Shown here: in pieces, positions 35,884-44,007 of the stretch | How positions within the stretch are numbered: the first letter of the stretch is position 1 | Layout: the number at the start of each line of letters is the position of its first letter | DNA from: Paenibacillus caui | GTDB taxonomy: Bacteria > Bacillota > Bacilli > Paenibacillales > Paenibacillaceae | Assembly (NCBI RefSeq): GCF_019904135.1 | Contig: NZ_JAIOGQ010000014.1 | Location: 1-64,000 of the forward strand | Direction of reading: 5' to 3' | DNA length: 64,000 nt | The notes under the pieces: model-generated | Databases searched by the model: none | Told to the model about the DNA's origin: nothing | The model's input: the letters and a program-made list of their open reading frames with translations, nothing else | Made by a program: the position numbers and the translations under genes

Positions 35884-36819
35884 ATGAAAATCCGCCTTGT
35901 AAACGCAGGGGTATTTACCCCTGTAGAGGACCTGAAGGCAGCTCTGACTGCACCGGCTGAAGGCTTTTACTGGATTGATGCCGATACAGACGATCTGGCC
36001 TTGCTTCAGCCTGTATTCGGATTGCACGATCTCGCCGTGGAGGATTGCCTGAGCGAGGAAGAACAGCGTCCAAAGATCGAAATTTATGAAAACCATTATT
36101 TTATTGTTGTAAACAGCATCCGGTTTGATGATGAAGAAATTTTCCTTCGCGCCCTCAATATCTTTCTGGGCCGGCATTTTATCATTACCGTCACCAAGCA
36201 GAAGATCAACGAGCTTCGTGCCGTCAAACCCATTCTGTGGGAGCAGGAAGTAAGTGAACCCGACCGCTTTCTCTATCTGCTCGTTGACCTCGTGGTTGAC
36301 AATTATTTTCTGGTCGGTGACCGGATTGAAGACAAGATTGAAAAGCTGGAAGAAGATATATTGGTTCATACCAAACGATCTCATCTAAGTGAAATTATCG
36401 GGCTTCGAAGCGAAATTTTATGGCTCAAGAAAATGCTTGGGCCGCAAAAGGAAGTCATCAACGTACTCAATAAAAAAGACCTCCGGCTCATCGATGACCA
36501 GCTGCAGAAATATTTCAGCGACATCTATGAGAATGCCGTCAAAATATCTGAAAACTTTGATACGTTCAGGGAGCTGATGGGCAACTTGCGCGAAGCCTAT
36601 CAGTCGAGCATCGCCAACAGAGCGAACGAAATCATGCGCGTGTTTACTGCGATAACGACAATCTTCATTCCGCTGACCCTTATAACCGGAATTTATGGAA
36701 TGAACTTTGAGAATATGCCTGAAATTCATACCGAATATGGCTATTTTATCGTGCTTGGCATTATGCTGACGCTTGGCCTCGGCATGTTCTATCTCTTCCG
36801 CAAGAAAGACTGGATTTGA
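35884..36819 (+). CDS. corA: CorA-family magnesium/divalent cation transporter
   Basis: 311 residues. An N-terminal cytosolic alpha/beta domain (about 1-150) leads into a long stalk helix. Two C-terminal membrane helices (about 248-270 and 283-305) carry the GMN signature YGMNFENMPE between them, which forms the selectivity filter of the homopentameric channel. The C-terminus FRKKDWI is typical. AAAGGAG lies nine bases before ATG. One of few plus-strand genes here; its leader appears to be regulated (see leader peptide). Confidence 0.95.
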   Translation: MKIRLVNAGVFTPVEDLKAALTAPAEGFYWIDADTDDLALLQPVFGLHDLAVEDCLSEEEQRPKIEIYENHYFIVVNSIRFDDEEIFLRALNIFLGRHFIITVTKQKINELRAVKPILWEQEVSEPDRFLYLLVDLVVDNYFLVGDRIEDKIEKLEEDILVHTKRSHLSEIIGLRSEILWLKKMLGPQKEVINVLNKKDLRLIDDQLQKYFSDIYENAVKISENFDTFRELMGNLREAYQSSIANRANEIMRVFTAITTIFIPLTLITGIYGMNFENMPEIHTEYGYFIVLGIMLTLGLGMFYLFRKKDWI

Positions 36820-36826
36820 AAAATAA

Positions 36827-36886
36827 GGGCGAAAGCAGGACTAGGACTTATCCGGACATACCCGGGCTGCCTGCTTTCGTCCTTTT
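36827..36886 (+). terminator. Terminator of corA
   Basis: GGGCGAAAGCAGG (36827-36839) pairs with CCTGCTTTCGTCC (36870-36882) with one G-U pair, followed by TTTT. Confidence 0.85.
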
Positions 36887-36902
36887 GAATGCTATGCGTT
36901 CA

Positions 36903-37910
36903 TCATGCACTCTGCGAGCGGCCTTGATTACTTCTGCGGTACCGGATTCGAATCATCCGGAGCTGCTCATATCTTCTCTCCAATTCTTCATTCCCGGGCA
37001 AACCGGATTCACTGCCATATACCCGTTGCAGCACCGGTTTCAGAAAAGCATCGCCCATCTCCCGGTAAGCATCCCATACCGCGGATTGTTCCGCTTCAGG
37101 CATTTCCGCAAGCTCCAGCGCAAGCAGCTTGTCCGTGTCATATCCTTCTTTCTCGAGCTGCTCCAAAAACTCTATCGCTTCGCGCCGTCCCAGGCCGGAC
37201 GTCTCCTTGATCTGTTCCAAACTAAGCCCGTCCTTAATCGCGCTAAGCAGCACTCTCCGCAGGCTGAATTTCTCCATTTCAGCTTTGAACCTGGCTTCCT
37301 TCTGTCTGTAGATCCATGAGCGGAATACTTCCTCATCCAGCTCCTGCTGCACCCAATCGAGGGGAAAATCGAGGTCGCGGTGAACCTCTGCGGTCATGGC
37401 GAGCAGATCGTCTCCGTACTCCCCAGCTTTGCCTTCTCCGACGCCAGGCAGCTGTATCAGCTCTTCTTTATTCTTCGGGATAAACGTGCTGACAAGCTTC
37501 AGCAGCCGGTTGCTGGCGATCAGGTACGGCGCTTTGCGCTCGGCCGCCGCCCGTTTGCGCCGCCACGCGCAGAGCTGGTTGTACAATTCTTCATCCGCCT
37601 TAAGCTCGCTGTAACAGATAAGCTTCTGAGTCAGGCTGCCCCGCATGTCCTCGTTCTCATGAAAGACACCCTCGATAACCGGCCGGTATCCGTCTCCCAG
37701 CTTGACTGCAAGCTGATAACGGTAAATGTGCAGCATCTCCGACCAGGAATCGCCTTCGTACCACAAATGCCCGGTCTCGCCGTTCTCCGGGATTTCATCC
37801 CAGCCGATTCGCCATATCCCCTGCTCCTCGCCGATCCATACCTGAGCCGTGCATAGCTGTTCGCCACGGCTCCGTTTCTCCAGGCTGTTTAAAAATACAA
37901 TCCGCATCAT
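36903..37910 (-). CDS. HRDC-domain protein of unknown role
   Basis: 335 residues from ATG 37910, with GGGAGGGTGG upstream; the GTG extension is rejected. The middle (about residues 112-180) is an HRDC domain, recognisable from LYNQLCAWRRKRAAAERKAP, ASNRLLKLVSTFIPKNKEEL and LPGVGEGKAGEYGDDLLAM, the DNA-binding module of RecQ helicases and RNase D. The C-terminal part has a helix-turn-helix-like segment (SLEQIKETSGLGRREAIEFL). No helicase or nuclease domain is attached. It lies convergent with corA. Its leader contains a terminator hairpin. A nucleic-acid role is likely but unproven. Confidence 0.75.
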   Translation of the reverse strand: MMRIVFLNSLEKRSRGEQLCTAQVWIGEEQGIWRIGWDEIPENGETGHLWYEGDSWSEMLHIYRYQLAVKLGDGYRPVIEGVFHENEDMRGSLTQKLICYSELKADEELYNQLCAWRRKRAAAERKAPYLIASNRLLKLVSTFIPKNKEELIQLPGVGEGKAGEYGDDLLAMTAEVHRDLDFPLDWVQQELDEEVFRSWIYRQKEARFKAEMEKFSLRRVLLSAIKDGLSLEQIKETSGLGRREAIEFLEQLEKEGYDTDKLLALELAEMPEAEQSAVWDAYREMGDAFLKPVLQRVYGSESGLPGNEELERRYEQLRMIRIRYRRSNQGRSQSA

Positions 37911-38002
37911 TAGCCACCCTCCCTCATATTCAGCACACACCTAGAAACGGATGTTGTCCACCATTCTTCAGGGTTAGTACCGCTTCTCCCGAGAACATAA
38001 AA

Positions 38003-38036
38003 AAGCACCTCTCCTGCCATGCTGGGAGAGGTGCTT
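38003..38036 (-). terminator. Terminator-like hairpin in the leader of the HRDC gene
   Basis: AAGCACCTCTCC/GGAGAGGTGCTT, perfect 12-bp stem, loop of ten, followed on the minus strand by TTTTTTATG. It sits between a predicted promoter and the HRDC start codon, so it would act as an attenuator. Confidence 0.75.
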
Positions 38037-38063
38037 CCTCGTTTGTTGTATACTGTTGTATCT

Positions 38064-38091
38064 ATAATACCATAATTTGTAATCCAGTCAA
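38064..38091 (-). promoter_or_regulatory. Promoter upstream of the HRDC gene
   Basis: On the minus strand -35 TTGACT (38091-38086), 16-base spacer, extended -10 TGGTATTAT (TATTAT at 38069-38064). Start predicted near 38057. Confidence 0.6.
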
Positions 38092-38199
38092 TGGAATAGC
38101 TGGATTTTCGTTCCCTGGCACGTTTTTTTTCGTTATAATGGCAGAGGAACGAATGTTACCCGAATTTCTATCATGTACTTAAGGAGGCTCAAGGCCATT

Positions 38200-38502
38200 A
38201 TGTCGATTTCCGATAAAGATCTGGATTATCTGTCGGACAGCACCGAGCAAACCTCGACCCGTTTCGTGACGTTCATCGGCCCTTCCCTGAAGCGGTTCGA
38301 TCTGGCCGTAACGACAACAAACCGGTTTTACGGCAAGAAGCTCGTAACCGATCTTCAGGCGGGAAAAACCGCCATCCTGGGTACGGATGACCTTGAAGAA
38401 GAGGGGTATCTTGCCTCGGTCTTCGGCCTGACGGAGGAAGAAGAACCGGAACTGCGCAGCTTCTTGAACCAGGTGCTTGGCGATCCGCATTTTACCGATT
38501 GA
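38200..38502 (+). CDS. DUF3055 family protein
   Basis: 100 residues from ATG 38200 (MSISDKDLDYL). AAGGAGG lies 12-14 bases upstream; the ATG at 38173 would place that site inside the gene. Sequence TSTRFVTFIGPSLKRFDLAVTTTNRFYGKKLVTDLQ onward fits the DUF3055 family of small Firmicute cytosolic proteins; I quote it only in part. Acidic C-terminus. No function known. The upstream region has a TATAAT near 38134. It is convergent with a small minus-strand frame and the exonuclease gene. Confidence 0.8.
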   Translation: MSISDKDLDYLSDSTEQTSTRFVTFIGPSLKRFDLAVTTTNRFYGKKLVTDLQAGKTAILGTDDLEEEGYLASVFGLTEEEEPELRSFLNQVLGDPHFTD

Positions 38503-38508
38503 TTGAAA

Positions 38509-38628
38509 TTACTGGGCTACTTGTCCGCCAAAGACAAGCGTGTTGCTGAGCAGTCTGCCCGGCGGGGTCAGTATCTTTCCGCCGGCGTAGATCCACGGCT
38601 TTTTTTTCAAAATGACATAAGCCTTCAC
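38509..38628 (-). CDS. Possible 39-aa peptide coupled to the exonuclease gene
   Basis: GTG at 38628 overlaps the TGA stop of the exonuclease gene (GTGA), suggesting translational coupling. The product contains LKKKPWIYAGGKILTPPGR and ends GGQVAQ. The WIYAGGKILTP part resembles the first strand of amidohydrolases such as NagA, so it may be either a small protein or the trace of a lost gene. No independent ribosome site is evident. Confidence 0.3.
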   Translation of the reverse strand: MKAYVILKKKPWIYAGGKILTPPGRLLSNTLVFGGQVAQ

Positions 38629-39515
38629 AGGGCCGTCACTCCCATCCATGAACAAATGCTCTTCATTTCCAATTCTTCAAATTTGGCGACTACGGAAGGA
38701 GGGTCCAGTTCCCATCGGCAGGATTCCAAATTGCATTCAAGCTGAACATCGCAGCGGATGTACGCCAGCTCCCTCGATAAATGCAGCATATTAAGGTCAG
38801 CCTCAATCTTCGTGCGAATCCCTTTGGATAGTTGCTCCAGATTGGCGAGAATGCCTTCAACGTCGCGATATTCCTGAACGAGCTTCAAAGCCGTCTTCTC
38901 GCCAATACCTCGAACTCCCGGGTAATTATCGCTTGGATCCCCCATAAGGCCTTTCAAATCTATAATTTGCGAAGGCGTTAGCTGTCTTTCTTCCATCAGG
39001 CTTTGCGGCGTATAGACGAAATAATTGCCGTGGCCCTTTTTCATAATGGCCACACTGGTCTGATCTGTAACCAATTGCAGCATATCGTGATCCCCTGTCA
39101 AAATAAGCACATGCATCGTATCGCTGCTGTACATCGCGGCCAATGTGCCGATGCAATCGTCGGCTTCGTAGCCCTCGGCGCTTATATTCGGTATGCCCAG
39201 GCTGTCCATGACCTCCCGGATGACGGCGAACTGGGGAATCAGATCATCCGGCGCTTCGGAACGGTTGCCTTTATATGCGGGAAACTGCTGGGTACGGAAC
39301 GTCTTGCTGCCAAGATCCCAGCAGCAGGCTACATGGGTGGGAGCAAATTTCTGGACGGCGTCCCAGAAATAACGCATGAAGCCGTAAACGGCATTGGTAG
39401 GCAGGCCGGCTTTGGTGCGGCGGATGTATCCGCTCGCGGCCGAGGCGTAATAGGCGCGGAACATCAGGGCCATTCCGTCTACAAGCAGCAGCGTTTCTTC
39501 CTTGCGGTCTGTCAA
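38625..39515 (-). CDS. 5'-3' exonuclease (PolI N-domain-like, YpcP type)
   Basis: 296 residues, TTG start with GGAGAG upstream. It has the FEN-type fold of the DNA polymerase I 5' nuclease domain: LLVDGMALMFRAYYA, the arch region with FPAYKGNR, acidic clusters EGYEADDCIGTLA and TGDHDMLQLV, and the helix-3-turn-helix GDPSDNYPGVRGIGEKTAL that binds DNA. No polymerase domain is attached. In Bacillus the stand-alone homologue YpcP overlaps with PolI and RNases H in removing RNA primers. Confidence 0.9.
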   Translation of the reverse strand: MTDRKEETLLLVDGMALMFRAYYASAASGYIRRTKAGLPTNAVYGFMRYFWDAVQKFAPTHVACCWDLGSKTFRTQQFPAYKGNRSEAPDDLIPQFAVIREVMDSLGIPNISAEGYEADDCIGTLAAMYSSDTMHVLILTGDHDMLQLVTDQTSVAIMKKGHGNYFVYTPQSLMEERQLTPSQIIDLKGLMGDPSDNYPGVRGIGEKTALKLVQEYRDVEGILANLEQLSKGIRTKIEADLNMLHLSRELAYIRCDVQLECNLESCRWELDPPSVVAKFEELEMKSICSWMGVTAL

Positions 39516-39618
39516 TATTCTCTCTCCTTAAACCATTTATCTTGTTTCGCAGATTTCATATTTTCCAAATCTACTTACAACTATATCATACGAAGTATAT
39601 TAGCCGGAATTAAGCAGT

Positions 39619-39981
39619 TTATCGTCCCCAGACGGATGAAAAATCTTCCTGCTTGAATCCAACGGTTACGCGTTTGCCATCCGTTACGATCGGGCGTTTG
39701 ATCAGCTTGCCATTTGACGCAAGAAGCTCCAGCTGCTGTTCAGGCGACAACCCGGGAAGCTTGTCCTTCAGTCCGAGCGACCTGTATACCTCGCCGGCTG
39801 TATTAAAAAATTTCTTCAACGGAAGGCCGCTAAGCTCCACAAGACGCCCCAATTCGGCAGCTGAAGGAGGGGCGTCCACGATATGATGAAGCTCCAGCTC
39901 GTGGCCTGCCTCCTGAAGCCATTTTACGGCGCTTCGGCAGGTCCCGCATTTCGGGTATTGATAGACTGTCAGTTTACTCAA
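39619..39981 (-). CDS. ArsC/Spx-family protein (YusI-like)
   Basis: 120 residues with a thioredoxin-like fold. CPK-type redox motif YPKCGTCR has C12 and C15. Later LIKRPIVTDGKRVTVGF carries the conserved RP-V pattern. The C-x-x-C spacing resembles Spx and YusI rather than typical arsenate reductases, which have a single active cysteine here. Without the helix features of Spx that contact RNA polymerase I cannot assign a regulatory role. Monocistronic between the exonuclease and RluA genes. Confidence 0.82.
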   Translation of the reverse strand: MSKLTVYQYPKCGTCRSAVKWLQEAGHELELHHIVDAPPSAAELGRLVELSGLPLKKFFNTAGEVYRSLGLKDKLPGLSPEQQLELLASNGKLIKRPIVTDGKRVTVGFKQEDFSSVWGR

Positions 39982-40017
39982 AATTCAGTCACTCCTTGTA
40001 GAGTAGTTCATTTTATT

Positions 40018-40980
40018 TTATGGCTGTCCTTGGATCAGCAGTTGCCTCAGCCGGTGCATATCCTCCGGGAGCGGAGCCGTAAACACGATCTGCTCTCCCG
40101 TCAGGGGATGCTTAAATCCAAGCTTCTCGGCGTGCAGCGCCTGCCGTTTCATGCTCGCATCCAGCTTTGCCGCTGCCTGGCGTTTTTCTTCCGCCAGCGA
40201 TTGCAGCATGGAGAAGCCGTACATTTTATCTCCGATTAACGGATTACCCAGATGGGACATATGAACACGGATTTGATGGGTTCTGCCGGTTCCAAGCTGA
40301 AGCTCTACCCAGGAACCGTGTTTATAGCTTTCTTTTACACGATAAAAGGTCAGTGCGGGATATCCGCTCTCCGTAACGATCCGGCGGTGCGGCTCAAGCG
40401 GGTCGCGGTCGATCGGATCATCGATCCTTCTCTCTTCTATGGGCGGTGTTCCATGAACAAAAGCAGAATATTTCTTGAGCACCTGATCAGCGAGCATCTG
40501 TTCGGAGATGTGCTGATGGACGTACGCATTTTTCGCAACTGCCAGCACGCCGCTCGTTTCCTGATCGAGCCGGTGAACCGGACGAAAGCGGAAGCGTTCG
40601 CCCCGCTGCTGCCAGTAATAAACAACTCCATTCGCCAGCGTTTCCGTATAGTGTCCATGGGTAGGATGAACAATGATGCCTGGCTGCTTGTTAATGATCA
40701 GCAGCGCGTCATCCTCGTAAAGAATATCGAACGGAATGGGCTGCGGCAAAATATCTTCGGAAATCTCCTGCTCGAGCCGGATGGCAACCTGGTCGCCTTC
40801 CTTTACGGTCACGCTGATATAGACCCGCTCTCCGTTCAGCGTTATGCCCTGCTCCGTCAGCTTGAGTCTGGACATCAGCTTGCGGGAAACGCCAAGTCTG
40901 CGCTGCAGAACCGTCTTAAGCAGCCAGCCGTCTTCCGCAGCGGCAACGGTGTAAACAATCGGGTTGTAATACTGGCTCAT
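40018..40980 (-). CDS. RluA-family pseudouridine synthase
   Basis: 320 residues. An N-terminal S4-like RNA-binding segment (about 15-75) precedes the RluA/RluD catalytic domain with the nucleophile D139 in RPVHRLDQETSGVLA. GRTHQIRVHMSHLGNPLIGD is the second family motif. It converts uridine to pseudouridine in rRNA or tRNA; the target is not evident. Six bases downstream of the adenosyltransferase gene, so likely one operon. Confidence 0.92.
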   Translation of the reverse strand: MSQYYNPIVYTVAAAEDGWLLKTVLQRRLGVSRKLMSRLKLTEQGITLNGERVYISVTVKEGDQVAIRLEQEISEDILPQPIPFDILYEDDALLIINKQPGIIVHPTHGHYTETLANGVVYYWQQRGERFRFRPVHRLDQETSGVLAVAKNAYVHQHISEQMLADQVLKKYSAFVHGTPPIEERRIDDPIDRDPLEPHRRIVTESGYPALTFYRVKESYKHGSWVELQLGTGRTHQIRVHMSHLGNPLIGDKMYGFSMLQSLAEEKRQAAAKLDASMKRQALHAEKLGFKHPLTGEQIVFTAPLPEDMHRLRQLLIQGQP

Positions 40981-40986
40981 GATCGA

Positions 40987-41553
40987 TTAACGAAACACCT
41001 TCCCGCTGCGTTCATATTCGGTCTCTGGCTTTCCGGCCCTCGTATTGGCGAGGCGTGCCGCTACAAACAAATAATCGGACAAGCGGTTCAAATACCGGAT
41101 GACTTCAGGATTCGCTTCACAGCTTCCCGCCATCGTCACTGTACGGCGTTCGGCTCTGCGGCATACCGTTCTGCACACATGAAGTGTTGCAGCCAGCAAG
41201 GAGCCGCCCGGAAGAATAAAGCGTTCCAGAGGCGGGTTCTCCTCTTCATAAGCATCCATCCAAAGCTCCAGTTGTTTGGCCATCTCTGCCTGTACTTTAT
41301 AGTCTTGCTTCCCCCGCTCCACAAAAGCAAGATCGGAGCCGCAGTCGAACAATTCATGTTGAATCCGGATCAACTGTCCCTTAAGATCGTCAAAGAGTTT
41401 TCCTTCCACTTCCGCCAAAGCTGCCGCCTGGCCGACAAAGCTGTTCAACTCGTCGATCGTGCCGTAGGCTTCGACGCGGTCATCGTCCTTTCGCACCCTT
41501 CCAAAGCCCGCCGACGTTTGTCCCTTGTCCCCCGAACGTGTATACATTTTCAT
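40987..41553 (-). CDS. Cob(I)alamin adenosyltransferase, PduO type
   Basis: Transfers the adenosyl group of ATP to reduced cobalamin. 188 residues from ATG 41553 (MKMYTRSGDKGQT), the standard family start; an ATG two codons on is equally possible. The ATP loop is MYTRSGDKGQTS, and later motifs are RIQHELFDCGSDLA, FILPGGS and CRRAERR with YLNRLSDYLF. All-helical fold. It shares a transcript with the RluA-type gene. No cobalamin riboswitch or other B12 genes are near. Confidence 0.92.
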   Translation of the reverse strand: MKMYTRSGDKGQTSAGFGRVRKDDDRVEAYGTIDELNSFVGQAAALAEVEGKLFDDLKGQLIRIQHELFDCGSDLAFVERGKQDYKVQAEMAKQLELWMDAYEEENPPLERFILPGGSLLAATLHVCRTVCRRAERRTVTMAGSCEANPEVIRYLNRLSDYLFVAARLANTRAGKPETEYERSGKVFR

Positions 41554-41616
41554 AACCTTGCAATAGCCCCCTTCAACCTGCATATGAACTTATGCTACAT
41601 AATATAACACATTCCA

Positions 41617-41645
41617 ACAAAAAGAAGACCCCTAAGGATCTTCTC
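41617..41645 (-). terminator. Terminator of the Spo0E-like gene
   Basis: On the minus strand AGAAGATCC/GGGTCTTCT with a 4-base loop, followed by TTTTTG. It lies between the Spo0E-like gene and the adenosyltransferase gene. Confidence 0.75.
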
Positions 41646-41686
41646 TTAAGCGCGGAAACTATAAAATTCACATGGTCAGGCGTTCG

Positions 41687-41950
41687 TTACTGTTTATATT
41701 TGGCTCTCATGTATTCATTGATCTTTAAGTCAAGCAGGGTGCTGATCTCAACGACAATATCCGATGTAAAAGACTGTTCTTCAAGAAAAATCTTCTCCAT
41801 CCGACTGCGAAGCATCCTGATTTCATCCTCCAAGGAGGCTTTGCGAGCAGAAGTGGTGATGCTGCGGGCTTCGATGATCCATCTTTCACGGTTGTCCTCA
41901 GCAACAAAATCTCCAGCGTAAATCGGCAAGTTGTATTCACCACAACTCAT
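41687..41950 (-). CDS. Spo0E-like sporulation regulatory protein
   Basis: 87 residues from ATG 41950; AAGGAGG lies seven bases upstream. The C-terminal half matches the Spo0E pattern: two helices IRMLRSRMEKIFLEEQSF and VVEISTLLDLKINEYMRAKY, with the conserved S-x-x-LD segment (STLLD) needed for dephosphorylating Spo0A-P. Family members delay sporulation. The N-terminal 35 residues (SCGEYNLPIYAGDF onward) are not part of the usual domain and may carry a separate signal. Monocistronic. Confidence 0.78.
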   Translation of the reverse strand: MSCGEYNLPIYAGDFVAEDNRERWIIEARSITTSARKASLEDEIRMLRSRMEKIFLEEQSFTSDIVVEISTLLDLKINEYMRAKYKQ

Positions 41951-42116
41951 GGTCATTCCTCCTTGACTGTTAAAAACCGCCTTCTTCTCCGGGCAGAACA
42001 CGGAATATGAAAGCCAAAAAGCCTTTATAGAAAAAAATTATACCATGTGAAGTATCCAGCGTTCAAATAAAAGATGAAGAATTTGTTAAACAAGCCTTAT
42101 TTACCCGAATACCGGA

Positions 42117-43325
42117 CTATCGGCCCAATTTATACACGAATTGTCCGATCCGATGAAGGGCCTCGTTGAGTTGTGCGACCGAAGTCGCATAAGAACAGCG
42201 CAGAAAGCCGTCTCCGCCAAGTCCAAATACGTTCCCTGGGACAGCCGCTACTTTTGCTTCAACAAGCAGTCTTTGCGCGAACTCATCCGAGCTTAAGCCC
42301 GTCGATGTGATGCTTGGAAAAGCATAGAACGCCCCGTGCGGCTCATGACAGGCCAAACCGATATCCCTAAGTCCCTGAACAATCAAGCGACGGCGCTGAT
42401 TATAGGAATCTACCATCCGGTCTTTCTCTTCCATTCCGTTGGTGAGCGCTTCTAGAGCAGCTACTTGGCCCATTGCCGGCGCGCACATGACCGTATATTG
42501 ATGAATCTTGAGCATGGCCGAGATCAGATCCGGATGCCCGCAAGCATAGCCCATTCGCCAACCGGTCATGGCAAATGCTTTCGAGAAACCGCTGACCAGA
42601 ATCGTCCGATCCTTCATACCCGGAAGAGAGGCAAAGCTAACATGTTTCCCGGAATAAGTGAGTTCGGCATAAATTTCATCCGAGATCACGATCAGATCAT
42701 GCTCTTCCACCACTTTTGCAATAGGAACCCAGTCCTCATAGGTCATGATCCCGCCCGTTGGATTGCTCGGATAGTTAAGCACCAGCACTTTGGAATTCGG
42801 CGTAAGCTTGGCTTTTAAATGCTCAGCCTTCAGCTTGAAGTCATCCTCGGCAAAAGTTTCGATGCCGACAGGCACACCGCCTCCAATTTTCGTGATGGGC
42901 GAATAGGAGATATAACAAGGCTCCGGAATCAGAATTTCATCTCCCGGAGCAATGAGCGCCCTGAGAGCCAGGTCGATCGCTTCACTGCCCCCAACGGTAA
43001 CTAGAATTTCATCTTTCGGCTCATAAGTGACCTGAAAGCTGTCATGCAAATATTGTGCAATGGCTTCCCGCAGTTCCGGCGTTCCCGAATTCGAGGTATA
43101 GCGGGTAAAACCACGTTCGAGCGAATACACGCAGGATTCTCTCACATGCCATGGAGTTACAAAGTCGGGTTCACCGACTCCAAGCGTAATAATATCCTTG
43201 CTTGAGCTGACAAGATCAAAAAATTTCCGAATCCCTGACGGTTGAATCTCCTGTACGCGGGGAGCCAGATAAGAATGCATTGAAGTACTCTTGCTGCCAG
43301 TCTGTTTGTCAGAATTCACGATCAT
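42117..43325 (-). CDS. alaT: Class I/II aminotransferase, AlaT (YugH)-like
   Basis: 402 residues. PLP lysine in LVSGFSKAFAMTGWRMGYA; LGVGEPDFVTPWHV near the N-terminus, NYPSNPTGG and SDEIYAEL as further fold I aminotransferase motifs. The adjacent Lrp-type gene upstream reproduces the Bacillus yugG-yugH (alaR-alaT) order, where the enzyme is an alanine transaminase. Other subgroup members act on aromatic amino acids, so the name is by synteny. 13 bases separate it from the regulator. Confidence 0.85.
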   Translation of the reverse strand: MIVNSDKQTGSKSTSMHSYLAPRVQEIQPSGIRKFFDLVSSSKDIITLGVGEPDFVTPWHVRESCVYSLERGFTRYTSNSGTPELREAIAQYLHDSFQVTYEPKDEILVTVGGSEAIDLALRALIAPGDEILIPEPCYISYSPITKIGGGVPVGIETFAEDDFKLKAEHLKAKLTPNSKVLVLNYPSNPTGGIMTYEDWVPIAKVVEEHDLIVISDEIYAELTYSGKHVSFASLPGMKDRTILVSGFSKAFAMTGWRMGYACGHPDLISAMLKIHQYTVMCAPAMGQVAALEALTNGMEEKDRMVDSYNQRRRLIVQGLRDIGLACHEPHGAFYAFPSITSTGLSSDEFAQRLLVEAKVAAVPGNVFGLGGDGFLRCSYATSVAQLNEALHRIGQFVYKLGR

Positions 43326-43338
43326 CTCAATACTTCCT

Positions 43339-43839
43339 TTACGGAGAAATCATAAGACGGTGGTCTTCTTCATGGTCTTCAAATATAACGCCGTCTTGTT
43401 TGTACTTTTTCAAAATAAAATGCGTTTTTGTGGAGAGCACCTTTTCAAGCGTCGAGAGCTTCTCGGAGACAAAGTTCGCCACTTCCTTCAGGTTTCGTCC
43501 TTCGACCTCCACCAGCAGATCGTAGGCGCCCGACATCAAATAGACGGATTTCACCTGTGGAAACAAGTAAATTCTTTCCGAAATGGCATCGAATCCTCTG
43601 TCCCGCTCCGGCGTGATCTGGACCTCGATCAGGGCGGTTACCTTTTCATCATCCAGCTTCTTGCTATTGATGACGGTCGCATATTTGACGATAATGTGAT
43701 CTTCTTCCAATTCGGCGATAGCGGATTTGACCTCATCCGCCGTAACGCCAAGCATGGTGGAAAGCAGCTCCGGCGTATACCTTGCATCCTCTCTTAACAA
43801 TTCGAGCAAATTTTGTTTGAGTTTGCTTATTTCCTTCAT
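43339..43839 (-). CDS. alaR: Lrp/AsnC-family regulator, AlaR (YugG)-like
   Basis: 166 residues. An N-terminal helix-turn-helix (LLELLREDARYTPELLSTMLGVTADEV, quoted in parts) is followed by the RAM ligand-binding domain with VKSVYLMSGAYDLLVEVEG. It is cotranscribed with the aminotransferase and, by analogy with Bacillus AlaR, should respond to alanine. Starts with a ribosome site AGGAGGGG. Confidence 0.85.
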   Translation of the reverse strand: MKEISKLKQNLLELLREDARYTPELLSTMLGVTADEVKSAIAELEEDHIIVKYATVINSKKLDDEKVTALIEVQITPERDRGFDAISERIYLFPQVKSVYLMSGAYDLLVEVEGRNLKEVANFVSEKLSTLEKVLSTKTHFILKKYKQDGVIFEDHEEDHRLMISP

Positions 43840-43902
43840 ATGTCCCCTCCTAAGCCTGCTGAGTTTATACCTATATTACATGAATTCCTTGCCTATGCAA
43901 AG

Positions 43903-43950
43903 AAAAACCGTCCATTCCGTGGCAGATTACAACACGGACGGACGGTTTTT
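43903..43950 (-). terminator. Terminator of the CotF-like gene
   Basis: AAAAACCGTCC (43903-43913) and GGACGGTTTTT (43940-43950) form the outer stem, with an inner CCGTG/CACGG stem; T-run on the minus strand. Confidence 0.85.
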
Positions 43951-44007
43951 CCATTTTATCCAAAGTGCGCACAAAAACTTGCTGAATTCTTAAGCAACAA
44001 AAACGGG

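Noticed and set aside
35672..36384. Minus-strand frames opposite the corA leader and corA
   Set aside because: They lack ribosome sites and are antisense to the corA gene and its leader ORF.
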